From: Pseudomonas viridiflava
GTDB lineage: Bacteria; Pseudomonadota; Gammaproteobacteria; Pseudomonadales; Pseudomonadaceae
Direction: 5' to 3'
Assembly: GCF_003702045.1 (NCBI RefSeq)
Contig: NZ_RBTP01000076.1
Location: 56,256 to 120,255, forward strand
Length of the DNA: 64,000 nucleotides
The notes under the pieces were generated by a model. The model was not told where the DNA came from, searched no databases, and was given only the letters and a program-made list of their open reading frames with translations. Both the position numbers and the translations under genes were made by a program. Of this stretch, positions 1-8,588 are shown piece after piece; positions within the stretch are counted from its first letter, which is position 1, and each line of letters opens with the position of its first letter.

Positions 1-1
1 T

Positions 2-532
2 CGGTCTGTCGTTACCGGACTGCAGCGAGCCTGGATAACGGGCGCCCCAGGCGAGCTGCAGCAGCGCGATTCATCCGGCCGCGTGCAGGTGCAGTTTGAG
101 TGGGGCACGCAGCACATTGATGCGCGCTACACCACGTGCTGGCTGCCCGTCACTAAAGCGTTACATCTCTCGTGTCGCGGCGCGACGCAGGTGGTGGCGC
201 ACTTCAAGGTCGATGATCCGGACAACCCGGTGATTGTCGCCACCTTGCAAACGGGCACCTCGACGCCGCTGTCTCTGTTGGGGTCAGAAGCGAACAGACA
301 TGACCCGGCGCCTGTCCAGATGCAACTCGACTGGCAGGCAGTACTGGGCCACTCGCACACACTGCATGTGGATGACGGGTCGAAGCTGCACCTGGACAGG
401 GGCAGCGATCTGACGCTACAGGTCGGTGCCAGTCAGGTCAGAATCGACGCCGATGGCGTGACCCTGACCAGCCCGCGAATCGTGCTCGACAGCGAACTGC
501 CTCCGCACCGGCCTGACGACTCGCCGGACTGA
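2..532 (+). CDS. VgrG-like type VI secretion spike protein, C-terminal part (5' end outside window)
   Basis: The reading frame is open from the window edge, so the true start lies upstream; an internal GTG at 83 is not a credible start. The visible 176 residues match the OB-fold core of VgrG/gp5-type spike proteins: GRVQVQFEWGT, then a CW motif (TTCWLPV) and a DPDNPVIVATLQTG segment like the family's GDPDRPVV region. The tail (DADGVTLTSPRIVL) looks like the short beta-strand repeats that follow the OB fold. VgrG trimers form the tip of the type VI secretion tube. The C-terminus ends soon after the repeats, with no obvious effector domain. No other T6SS gene is visible, so this could be an orphan vgrG or a truncated copy. 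Family call fairly sure; completeness unknown. Confidence 0.6.
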   Translation, partial: RSVVTGLQRAWITGAPGELQQRDSSGRVQVQFEWGTQHIDARYTTCWLPVTKALHLSCRGATQVVAHFKVDDPDNPVIVATLQTGTSTPLSLLGSEANRHDPAPVQMQLDWQAVLGHSHTLHVDDGSKLHLDRGSDLTLQVGASQVRIDADGVTLTSPRIVLDSELPPHRPDDSPD

Positions 533-643
533 GATGATCCGCAGCCCACGTCCCAACGTAACGTGAGGGTGTAACTATGCAGCGTTATCGCAGTCCGAGC
601 TTAGGCTGCCTGATCCAACCGCAGCCCCTTACCGAGATCCCCC

Positions 644-1522
644 ATGACCCGAGCGATTTTCCGTACGCTGATGACCGGTGCCTTGCTGACGATCTTGTCA
701 GGCTGTTCCGTCTTTAAAGTCCTGAACACACTGACCCCGGCCAGCGGCGTTCATGAAACTCCCAACGTGGTCTACGGCCCTGAACCGCGCAACCGGCTGG
801 ATATCTACACGCCCAAATCACGTCCTGAGAAGGCACCGGTGGTGGTGTTTTTCTACGGTGGCAGCTGGAACCAGGGTGAAAGAGCCAACTATGCCTTTGT
901 CGGCCGGGCACTGGCTGAGCGTGGCATCGTCACGGTCGTCGCTGATTACAGACTGTATCCGCAAGTCCGTTACCCGGAATTTCTCAAGGACTCGGCCAAG
1001 GCGGTGGCCTGGACCCGGGCGCACATCAAGACCTACGGCGGCGATCCTGATCGGCTTTACGTGATGGGCCACAGCGCAGGGGCCTACAACGCCGCGATGC
1101 TGGCGCTCGACCCACGCTGGCTGGCGAAGGAAGGTATGTCCAACAACACCCTCCGTGGCTGGATCGGCCTGGCCGGGCCTTATGATTTCCTGCCCATAAA
1201 AGACCCTGAGGTCCAGCAAGTATTCCTGTACCCCAATACGCCACGCGACTCGCAACCGATCAACCACATCAACGAAGGCGCGCCTCCAACCCTGCTGATG
1301 GCATCCAGCAAGGACAGTGAGGTAAACCCGAAACGCAACACCGGCGGCTTGGCATCCAGGCTTCGGGAAGCAGGCCTGCCGGTGCGCGAGCTGTATTTTT
1401 CGCGCACCAATCACGGCACGCTGGTCGGCGCATTTGCCAAGCCATTGCGCAGCCTGGCCCCCGTCATCGACGAGGTGGTGATGTTCGTGAACAGCCCGGA
1501 TCCGGTGTCGGTCAAGCGTTAA
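644..1522 (+). CDS. alpha/beta-hydrolase (carboxylesterase-like) lipoprotein
   Basis: A 292-residue protein with a lipoprotein signal peptide: a hydrophobic N-terminus ends in the lipobox LSGC, so it is probably anchored in an envelope membrane. The rest is an alpha/beta-hydrolase of the BD-FAE/esterase-lipase type. An oxyanion-hole segment FFYGGSW lies near residue 68, the nucleophile elbow GHSAG gives Ser144, an acidic residue follows in SSKDSEV, and the likely catalytic His is in TNHGTL. The tyrosine in FFYGGSW replaces the usual His of the HGG motif. The natural substrate cannot be told from sequence. The Shine-Dalgarno is weak. The stop overlaps the end of the convergent MATE gene by 4 bp. 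Confidence 0.8.
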   Translation: MTRAIFRTLMTGALLTILSGCSVFKVLNTLTPASGVHETPNVVYGPEPRNRLDIYTPKSRPEKAPVVVFFYGGSWNQGERANYAFVGRALAERGIVTVVADYRLYPQVRYPEFLKDSAKAVAWTRAHIKTYGGDPDRLYVMGHSAGAYNAAMLALDPRWLAKEGMSNNTLRGWIGLAGPYDFLPIKDPEVQQVFLYPNTPRDSQPINHINEGAPPTLLMASSKDSEVNPKRNTGGLASRLREAGLPVRELYFSRTNHGTLVGAFAKPLRSLAPVIDEVVMFVNSPDPVSVKR

Positions 1523-2859
1523 TGAGCGAACCAGCCATCCTTGCGTGTCAGGCGCAAGGCAACGGCCCCCAGGCTGATGCCGCGCAACAGGGTGAAAGCC
1601 AGAAAGGTCAGCCATAGCGCGTGATTGCCATGACTGGACGCAAGGTAGGCGACCGGCGCGATGGCCGCTGCGCTGACCAGCATCGCGTTGCGCATCTCCC
1701 GGGCTCGGGTTGCACCGATGAAGAGCCCATCGAGCAGATAGCTCCAGACCGCCAGCAGCGGCATCAGCGCCAGATAGGGCAGGTAAATCATCGCTGTTTC
1801 GCGTACCTCGGGAATGTCGGTCTGCAATCGGATGAACCATTGCCCGCCCGCCAGGAACAACACCGCAAACCCGACGCTGGCAATCAACGACCAGCCACCG
1901 GCCACGACCAGTGATCGACGCAGCGTATTTCGGTCTCGAGCGCCGATGGCGTGGCCGCACAAGGCTTCCACTGCGTGCGCCAGTCCGTCCAGCGCATGAG
2001 AAGTCAGCAGCAGACCGTTGAGCAGCAGGGCATTGGCAGCGACCGTCGCGTCGCCCAGCCGCGCGCCCTGGACGGTGATCAGAAACATCACCGATTGAAG
2101 CGCCAGGGTGCGCAGGAAGATATCCCGGTTGACCGCCAGCAACGGCCGCCAGTTGCTCCACAGCTTCAGCGCCGCCCAGACGATCTGACCGGGCCAGGCG
2201 CGCAGCACCTTGCGCGCCAGAATCAGGCCGAGCACGACACCGGTCCATTCCGCCAGCACCGAAGCCCGCGCCGAACCGACCACGCCCCAGTCCAGACCAA
2301 TCACGAACCAGAGGTTGAGCGCGATGTTGACCAGGTTGGTGGTCAGCAGGATCGCCAGAGGCGCTCGAGCGTTTTGCGTACCGAGAAACCAGCCCACCAG
2401 CGCATAACTCGCAAGCGCCGCAGGCAGGCCGAACAGTCGGATGTGGAAGAAGTCCAGAGTCATCTGTTGCAGATCAGCAGAGGGTTGCATCAGGCTCAGC
2501 GCCAATTGGCTGAACGGCACTGCGATCACGCCCAGCATCGAGGCCAGACCAACAGCCAGCAACAGGCCTTGCAACAGAATCTGGCGCAGCGCAGCGCCAT
2601 CCGAGCGCCCCGCCGCCTGCGCGGCAAACCCTGTGGTGCCCATGCGCAGAAAACCCATCGCCCAGGCCAGAAAAGTGTAAAGCGTCGCGCCCACCGCCAC
2701 AGCACCCAACTGATGCGCATGCGGCAGATGGCCAATGACTGCGCTGTCGACCAGCGCCACCAGAGGCACCGATATATTCGACAGGATCATCGGCGCGGCC
2801 AGCGCCCAGACACGACGATGGGTGGGGCGATGGCGCCAATCGCTGAACAAACGGGACAT
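1519..2859 (-). CDS. dinF: MATE family efflux transporter, DinF-like
   Basis: A 446-residue polytopic inner-membrane protein of the MATE (multidrug and toxin extrusion) family. The N-terminal RRVWALAAPMILSNISVPL segment, followed by VDSAVIGHL, is typical of the DinF subgroup, and about 12 hydrophobic segments follow. MATE proteins are cation-coupled antiporters; the substrate here is unknown. The ATG at 2859 is chosen over the upstream in-frame start at 2883 because AGGAGG sits just ahead of it. The gene converges on the esterase gene and shares 4 bp with it. Confidence 0.85.
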   Translation of the reverse strand: MSRLFSDWRHRPTHRRVWALAAPMILSNISVPLVALVDSAVIGHLPHAHQLGAVAVGATLYTFLAWAMGFLRMGTTGFAAQAAGRSDGAALRQILLQGLLLAVGLASMLGVIAVPFSQLALSLMQPSADLQQMTLDFFHIRLFGLPAALASYALVGWFLGTQNARAPLAILLTTNLVNIALNLWFVIGLDWGVVGSARASVLAEWTGVVLGLILARKVLRAWPGQIVWAALKLWSNWRPLLAVNRDIFLRTLALQSVMFLITVQGARLGDATVAANALLLNGLLLTSHALDGLAHAVEALCGHAIGARDRNTLRRSLVVAGGWSLIASVGFAVLFLAGGQWFIRLQTDIPEVRETAMIYLPYLALMPLLAVWSYLLDGLFIGATRAREMRNAMLVSAAAIAPVAYLASSHGNHALWLTFLAFTLLRGISLGAVALRLTRKDGWFAH

Positions 2860-2950
2860 GAGGCCTCCTGACAAGGCGCGCATTGTAGCCAGCGCTGCGC
2901 GGGTTTGCCGACTGAAGATTTGCGCGACCTTTACCCATCAGCCCCCACAC

Positions 2951-3063
2951 TGATCGTTCCTCACGCCCCGCGTGGGAATGCCGCTCAGGACGCTCCGCGT
3001 CCGGAGTACGCACCCGCAAGACCTGCCTGCGATGCATATCCACGCGGAGCGTGGGCACGATCA
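2951..3063 (-). repeat. full-length copy of TGATCGT/ACGATCA intergenic repeat
   Basis: This 113-bp element is bounded by perfect 7-bp terminal inverted repeats, TGATCGT (2951-2957) and ACGATCA (3057-3063). It contains GC-rich palindromic blocks (cgctccgcg, ccacgcggagcgtgg). Read on the minus strand it aligns with the copy at 61234-61349. It is non-coding and lies between the divergent MATE and macroglobulin genes. Confidence 0.75.
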
Positions 3064-3120
3064 TCTGGCGTGCCAGCCACCTGCGAACACTGTCTCAATC
3101 CGAACGTCTATTTGCGCGCT

Positions 3121-3151
3121 TTGTAATAAATGTAACCTTGATTGTTATATA
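3121..3151 (+). promoter_or_regulatory. candidate promoter of the macroglobulin gene
   Basis: An AT-rich patch in otherwise GC-rich DNA has TTGTAA (3121-3126) followed after about 18 bp by TTATAT/TATATA (3145-3151). It lies 37 bp before the chosen start codon. This is a pattern match only. The rest of the 2860-3187 gap holds the repeat described separately. Confidence 0.4.
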
Positions 3152-3187
3152 GTCGCGCCTGTTACAGCCCCCTCTCAATTGCCGTCG

Positions 3188-6100
3188 ATGAGTGCCCAAA
3201 TGTTCAACAAAGGACTGTTTTTGGCTTGCGCGCTTGCGCTGCTGAGCGCCTGCGATTCCTCCACGTCTGAAAAACCTGCGTCCACGACAGCACCTGCCAC
3301 CCAGGCAGCGGCCGAGACGAAGCCCAAGCCTGAGGTAGACCTGGCCGCGCTGAGCAAGCGCTACGCAGGCCGCGAGCTGACGGTCATCGATGTGTCGGAA
3401 ATCCAGGTCGAGGGAGCCAGTACCTTGTCGGTGAGCTTCTCCGTGCCCCTGGACCCGGAGCAAAAGTTTGGCGAAAAACTGCATCTGGTGGACAGCAAGA
3501 ACGGCAAAATCGATGGCGCATGGGAGCTGTCCGACAACCTGATGGAGCTGCGTCTGCGCCATTTGGAGCCGCAACGCAAGCTGGTGCTGACCGTCGATGC
3601 CGGATTGCTGGCCGTCAACAAAGCCAAACTGGCTGCCGAGTTCATCAGTCGTCTGGAAACCCGTGACCTGCAACCCTCGGTAGGCTTTGCCAGCCGTGGC
3701 AGCCTGTTGCCGACCCGACTCGCCGAAGGCTTGCCGGTGATTGCGCTGAACGTCGATAAGGTCGACGTCGAGTTCTTCCGCGTCAAAGCGGACTCGATGC
3801 CCAATTTCCTCGCGCAGTGGGATGGCGCATCCAGCCTGTCCAGCTACAGCTCCGAAGAACTGCTGCCGATGGCTGATCTGGTGTACGGCGGCCGCTTCGA
3901 CCTCAAGCCTGCCCGCAACACCCGCGAAACCCTGCTGCTGCCGATTGCAGGGATCAAGGCCCTGCAACAGCCAGGCGTTTATCTGGCCGTCATGCGCGCC
4001 TCGGGCACTTACAGCTATTCACAGCCTGCGACCCTGTTTACCCTCAGCGATATCGGCCTGTCGGTCCACCGTTACAGCAATCGTCTGGACGTATTCACCC
4101 AGGCGCTGGAGGGAGGCAAGGCCATCAGCGGCGTCAACATTGATGTCTACGATGACAACGGCAAGGTGGTTGCCCAAGGCAAGACCGAAGGCGACGGCCA
4201 CACGCAACTGCCCTTGCCTGCCAAGGCGGCGGTCGTACTGGCGCACAAGGACGAACAGACCAGCATGCTGCGCCTGAACAGCTCAGCGCTGGACCTGGCC
4301 GAGTTCGACATATCAGGCCCTCAGGCGCACCCGCTACAGTTCTTCATCTTCGGCCCGCGCGACCTTTATCGTCCCGGCGAAACCGTGTTGCTCAACGGCC
4401 TGCTGCGCGATAACGACGGCAAGAACGTCAAGCCGCAGCCGATCACCGTGGAAGTGCGCCGCCCTGACGATCAGGTCAGCCGCAAGTTCGTCTGGGAAGC
4501 CGACAAAGACGGCTTCTACCAATATCAACTGCAGCTTGCCGACGAAGCCCCGACCGGGCGCTGGCAACTGGTGTTCGACCTGGGTGACGGCAAGCCGCAG
4601 CTTTACGAATTCAAGGTCGAGGATTTCCTGCCGGAGCGCCTGGCACTGGAGCTCAAGGGCAGCGACGTCCCCGTAGCACCTGCCGATAACCCACAGTTCG
4701 ACATTACCGGCCGCTACCTCTATGGTGCGCCAGCGTCGGGTAATACCCTGACCGGCCAAGTGTACGTGCGCCCTCTTCGTGAAGCGGTGCCCAAGCTGCC
4801 GGGCTATCAGTTCGGCTCGATCACCGAAGAAGACCTCAAGCACGACGTCGATCTGGAGCCGGTCACTCTCGACCCCAACGGTCATACCACGCTCGACGTT
4901 GAAACCAAGTGGGCCGACGCCAAATCCCCGCTGCAACTGATCCTGCAAGCCAGTTTGCAAGAGTCCGGCGGTCGCCCGATCACGCGTCGGCTGGTGCAAC
5001 CGATCTGGCCTGCAGAGCAGTTGCCCGGTGTGCGTGCGCTGTTCGGCAGCAGCTCTGGCGACGATGAGTACGGCGAAGAAGCCAGTCAAGGCCAAGCCCA
5101 GACCGATGGCGACGGCCCGGCCGAATTCGAAATCGTCATGGCAGACGCCGCAGGCAACAAACTGGCGGCCGACAACGTCAAGGTGCGCTTGATTCGCGAG
5201 CGCCGCGATTACTACTGGAACTACTCGGCCGATGATGGCTGGAGCTACCACTTCAACGAGAAATTCCTCAACCTGAACGAAGAAACCGTCAGCCTCAAGA
5301 AAGACTCAACGGTCAAGATCAGCTTTCCTGTCGAGTGGGGCCCTTACCGCGTCGAGGTGGAAGATCCGTCCACCGGCATGGTCAGCAGCATGCGTTTCTG
5401 GGCCGGTTATCGCTGGCAGGACAACACCGATGGCGGCGCAGTCCGGCCGGACCAGGTCAAGCTCGCACTGGACAAGCCAGCCTACAACGATGGCGACACC
5501 GCCAAAATCACAGTGACGCCGCCTGCCGCAGGTAAGGGTTATCTGCTGATCGAGTCGAGCGAAGGCCCGCTGTGGTGGAAGGAAATAGACGTGCCGGTCG
5601 AAGGCAAGTCGTTCGACATCCCGCTGGACAAGCAGTGGGCACGTCATGACCTGTACGTCACCGCACTGGTGGTCCGTCCCGGTGAGCGCAAAGCCAATGT
5701 CACGCCCAAGCGCGCCGTCGGCGTTCTGCACCTGCCGCTGGACCGTTCGCAGCGCAAGCTGGCGCTGACCGTCACTGCGCCAGAGAAGATGCGTCCCAAG
5801 CAACCGCTGAAACTCACGGTCGCTGCGAAAAACGCCGATGGCAGCGTGCCCAAACAGGTGCATGTGCTGGTTTCGGCTGTGGACGTGGGCATTCTGAACA
5901 TCACCCGTTACGCCACGCCTGATCCGTTCGCCAGCCTGTTCGGTCGCAAGGAATACGGTGCCGACCAACTGGATGTCTATGGTCAGTTGATCGAAGCCGG
6001 TCAGGGTCGTCTGGCCAGCCTAGCCTTTGGTGGTGACGCCTTGGCCAAGGGCGGCAAACGCCCTGACACCAGCGTCACTATCGTTGCCCTGCAAAGTGCG

Positions 6101-8146
6101 CCCGTGACGCTGAACGACGCCGGTGAAGGCGAAGTCAGCGTGGACATTCCAGACTTCAACGGCGAATTGCGCGTCATGGCGCAGGCCTGGACTGAAGATC
6201 GCTATGGCATGGCCGAAGCGAAGACCGTGGTCGCCGCGCCGATCATTGCCGAACTGTCGACACCGCGCTTCCTGGCCGGTGGCGACCAGACCACGGTCGC
6301 GCTGGACGTCTCGAACCTGTCGGGCACCGCTCAAAAGCTTGACGTGAAAATCAGTGCCGAGGACCAGTTGAGCATTCCGGGTGGCGATCAGCTCAAGACG
6401 CTGCAACTCAAGCAAGGCCAACGCGCCACCCTGAAAATACCGGTGCTGGCGCAAGGCGGTCTGGGTCAAGGCAAGATCAAGGTGTTGGTGGAAGGCCTGA
6501 ACCTGCCGGGCGAAAACCTGCCTGCCTTCTCGCGGGAGTGGACCGTCGGCGTGCGTCCGGCCTACCCGGCCCTGCTCAAGCATTACCGCACAACCCTGAA
6601 CGATCAGCCGTGGAGCCTGCCCGAGGGAGCGCTGGAAGCCTTCGAGCCTGCCGGCCGCGAAGCCATGCTGTCGTTGTCTAGTCGTCCGCCGCTGAACCTG
6701 GGCGAGCAGATTCGGGCCCTCAAAGCCTACCCTTACGGTTGTTTGGAGCAGACCGCGAGCGGCCTGTACCCGTCGTTGTATGCCGATGCCGCTACGTTGA
6801 AGCGCTTGGGCCTGACCGGCGAGCCGGACGCCGAACGCAAGCGCAAGGTCGAAATCGGTATCGAGCGCCTGCTGAGCATGCAGCGTTACAACGGCAGCTT
6901 CGGGCTGTGGGGTTCGGACAGCGAAGAAGAATACTGGCTGACCGCTTACGTCACCGATTTCCTGCTGCGGGCACGTGATCAGGGCTATGCCGTTGCGCCG
7001 GACTCGCTGAAGAAAGCCAACGAACGCCTGCTGCGTTACTTGCAGGATGCCGGTCAGATTCAGGTCAACTACAGCCAGAACGCCGAGCACACCCGCTTTG
7101 CCGTTCAGGCCTATGCCGGTCTGGTGCTGTCGCGCAGTCAGCAGGCGCCGCTGGCGGCCCTGCGCAGCCTGTTCGACCGCCGCAGCGACGCACGCTCCGG
7201 CCTGCCGCTGGTGCAACTGGCCGTCGCCCTGGAAAAAATGGGCGACAAGCCACGTGCCGACCTGGCCCTGACGGCGGGTCTGGCGATCACTCGCAAGAAC
7301 GAATGGCTGGCCGACTATGGCAGCTCGTTGCGTGACCAGGCACTGATTCTGGCGCTGCTGGAAGAAAACGACATGGCCAAGGACAAGCGCGATGACCGCC
7401 TCTTTGCCTTGGCCGATGAAGTGGCTGCCAATCGCTACCTGTCCACTCAGGAAAGCAACTCGCTGTTCCTGGCCGGTCGCAACCTGCTGAACAAGCCGGA
7501 CAAGGACTGGGCGGCGAAACTCACCAGCGGCACTGAAACACGCGACCTGAGCAACAAACAGCCCGCCCTGAAACTCGACGGCCCGCTGCTGACGTCGCCA
7601 CTCTCGGTCCACAACGAAGGCAGCGATCCGCTGTACCAGCAACTGACTGTATCGGGTTACCCGACTCAGGCACCGGTTGCCGGTGGCGAGAACCTCAGCA
7701 TTCGCCGCGAGTACCTGAGCTTGAGCGGCGCGCCGCTGAACGTCGGCGCGTTGAAAACCGGGCAACTGGTGCTGGTGCATCTTGAAGTCAATGCGCGTCA
7801 GCGCGTACCGGATGCGCTGGTGGTGGACCTGCTACCTGCAGGGCTTGAGCTGGAAAACCAGAACCTGGCACAAAGCTCGGCCAGTCTGGCAGACGCCAGC
7901 GAAGAGGTGAAAACCATTCGCGAGTCGATGGAAAACGCCGGCATCAAGCATCAGGAATATCGGGGCGATCGTTACGTGGCCGCGCTGGATATCAACGGTG
8001 GCACCAGTGTGCACCTGTTGTACCTGGCCCGCGCCGTGACGCCAGGCACTTACCGTGTGCCGCCGCCGCAGGTTGAGTCGATGTATCGTCCTAACTGGCA
8101 GGCCTTGGGTGATGCGCCTGCGCAGATGGTCGTGAAGGGCAAGTGA
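3188..8146 (+). CDS. yfhM: bacterial alpha-2-macroglobulin lipoprotein (YfhM-like)
   Basis: A 1652-residue protein, close to the length of E. coli YfhM. The signal peptide ends in lipobox LSAC followed by Asp, so it is a lipoprotein probably kept at the inner membrane facing the periplasm. Macroglobulin beta-domains fill the middle, and the thioester motif GCLEQ is intact (Cys1185), followed by the helical thioester domain. Bacterial macroglobulins trap proteases that reach the periplasm. As in E. coli, pbpC follows, which suggests a joint role in defending or repairing the wall after outer-membrane breach. The frame is open upstream of 3188, but ATG 3188 or ATG 3200 must be the start since the signal peptide begins there; neither has a strong Shine-Dalgarno. 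Confidence 0.92.
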   Translation: MSAQMFNKGLFLACALALLSACDSSTSEKPASTTAPATQAAAETKPKPEVDLAALSKRYAGRELTVIDVSEIQVEGASTLSVSFSVPLDPEQKFGEKLHLVDSKNGKIDGAWELSDNLMELRLRHLEPQRKLVLTVDAGLLAVNKAKLAAEFISRLETRDLQPSVGFASRGSLLPTRLAEGLPVIALNVDKVDVEFFRVKADSMPNFLAQWDGASSLSSYSSEELLPMADLVYGGRFDLKPARNTRETLLLPIAGIKALQQPGVYLAVMRASGTYSYSQPATLFTLSDIGLSVHRYSNRLDVFTQALEGGKAISGVNIDVYDDNGKVVAQGKTEGDGHTQLPLPAKAAVVLAHKDEQTSMLRLNSSALDLAEFDISGPQAHPLQFFIFGPRDLYRPGETVLLNGLLRDNDGKNVKPQPITVEVRRPDDQVSRKFVWEADKDGFYQYQLQLADEAPTGRWQLVFDLGDGKPQLYEFKVEDFLPERLALELKGSDVPVAPADNPQFDITGRYLYGAPASGNTLTGQVYVRPLREAVPKLPGYQFGSITEEDLKHDVDLEPVTLDPNGHTTLDVETKWADAKSPLQLILQASLQESGGRPITRRLVQPIWPAEQLPGVRALFGSSSGDDEYGEEASQGQAQTDGDGPAEFEIVMADAAGNKLAADNVKVRLIRERRDYYWNYSADDGWSYHFNEKFLNLNEETVSLKKDSTVKISFPVEWGPYRVEVEDPSTGMVSSMRFWAGYRWQDNTDGGAVRPDQVKLALDKPAYNDGDTAKITVTPPAAGKGYLLIESSEGPLWWKEIDVPVEGKSFDIPLDKQWARHDLYVTALVVRPGERKANVTPKRAVGVLHLPLDRSQRKLALTVTAPEKMRPKQPLKLTVAAKNADGSVPKQVHVLVSAVDVGILNITRYATPDPFASLFGRKEYGADQLDVYGQLIEAGQGRLASLAFGGDALAKGGKRPDTSVTIVALQSAPVTLNDAGEGEVSVDIPDFNGELRVMAQAWTEDRYGMAEAKTVVAAPIIAELSTPRFLAGGDQTTVALDVSNLSGTAQKLDVKISAEDQLSIPGGDQLKTLQLKQGQRATLKIPVLAQGGLGQGKIKVLVEGLNLPGENLPAFSREWTVGVRPAYPALLKHYRTTLNDQPWSLPEGALEAFEPAGREAMLSLSSRPPLNLGEQIRALKAYPYGCLEQTASGLYPSLYADAATLKRLGLTGEPDAERKRKVEIGIERLLSMQRYNGSFGLWGSDSEEEYWLTAYVTDFLLRARDQGYAVAPDSLKKANERLLRYLQDAGQIQVNYSQNAEHTRFAVQAYAGLVLSRSQQAPLAALRSLFDRRSDARSGLPLVQLAVALEKMGDKPRADLALTAGLAITRKNEWLADYGSSLRDQALILALLEENDMAKDKRDDRLFALADEVAANRYLSTQESNSLFLAGRNLLNKPDKDWAAKLTSGTETRDLSNKQPALKLDGPLLTSPLSVHNEGSDPLYQQLTVSGYPTQAPVAGGENLSIRREYLSLSGAPLNVGALKTGQLVLVHLEVNARQRVPDALVVDLLPAGLELENQNLAQSSASLADASEEVKTIRESMENAGIKHQEYRGDRYVAALDINGGTSVHLLYLARAVTPGTYRVPPPQVESMYRPNWQALGDAPAQMVVKGK

Positions 8147-8154
8147 TCTGCCTT

Positions 8155-8180
8155 ACGTGCCCGCTTGCGCAGGGGCACGT
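8155..8180. terminator. hairpin between convergent genes
   Basis: A perfect 8-bp stem, ACGTGCCC (8155-8162) with GGGCACGT (8173-8180) and a 10-nt loop, lies 9 bp past the macroglobulin stop and 20 bp from the end of the convergent small gene. There is no T-tract on either side, so it may act as a weak bidirectional terminator or only protect 3' ends. Confidence 0.45.
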
Positions 8181-8199
8181 TGCAGGGTGACGGGTTGAA

Positions 8200-8493
8200 T
8201 CAGTGAATGATCCAGCTCAGCAGCCACAGGCCCAGTGCCAGCCAGATGATCCCCAAGACAATCGACGCTCGCATGAAAGCCCGAACGGCGGAATACAGCA
8301 GCATCAGCCCGATGACCAGTGCCACAATGCTGATCAGCGAGGTGTCCATGCCCAATGTGCGGGACAATCCGTCGACGAAGTTGCCGCCCGCGTGGGTGAA
8401 TCCATTGAACAGCCACGCCAGGCCATCGACGAAGAAGCGGATCACCGCGCCGATTGCCTGCCCGAGCCATTCAAAAAAGCCTTCTACCTGCAT
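8200..8493 (-). CDS. small membrane protein of unknown function
   Basis: A 97-residue protein with an amphipathic aromatic N-terminal half and two closely spaced hydrophobic segments at the C-terminus (around SLISIVALVIGLMLL and IVLGIIWLALGLWLL). I do not recognise a named family; similar short proteins occur as conserved hypotheticals in Pseudomonas. ATG 8493 is preceded by AGGAT at suitable distance. It lies antisense between the macroglobulin gene and pbpC and interrupts an otherwise conserved pair. Real gene likely; function unknown. Confidence 0.6.
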   Translation of the reverse strand: MQVEGFFEWLGQAIGAVIRFFVDGLAWLFNGFTHAGGNFVDGLSRTLGMDTSLISIVALVIGLMLLYSAVRAFMRASIVLGIIWLALGLWLLSWIIH

Positions 8494-8588
8494 ATGTCCA
8501 TCCTGATTGGGGCCATGAATAAAATGATCTGTGCGCTTTGGCTGTCGCCAGGCGTGTCAGGTTCCGTGGATGATAAAGGCTCTTTGCA

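Noticed and set aside
577..717. 46-codon plus-strand frame after the VgrG-like gene, with GAGGGTG ahead of its ATG
   Set aside because: It overlaps the esterase start by 74 bp, has no family resemblance and is too short to support alone.
6020..7780. 586-codon minus-strand open frame inside the macroglobulin gene
   Set aside because: It is the complement of a high-GC coding gene with clear protein motifs; the antisense product has no recognisable domain and no ribosome site.
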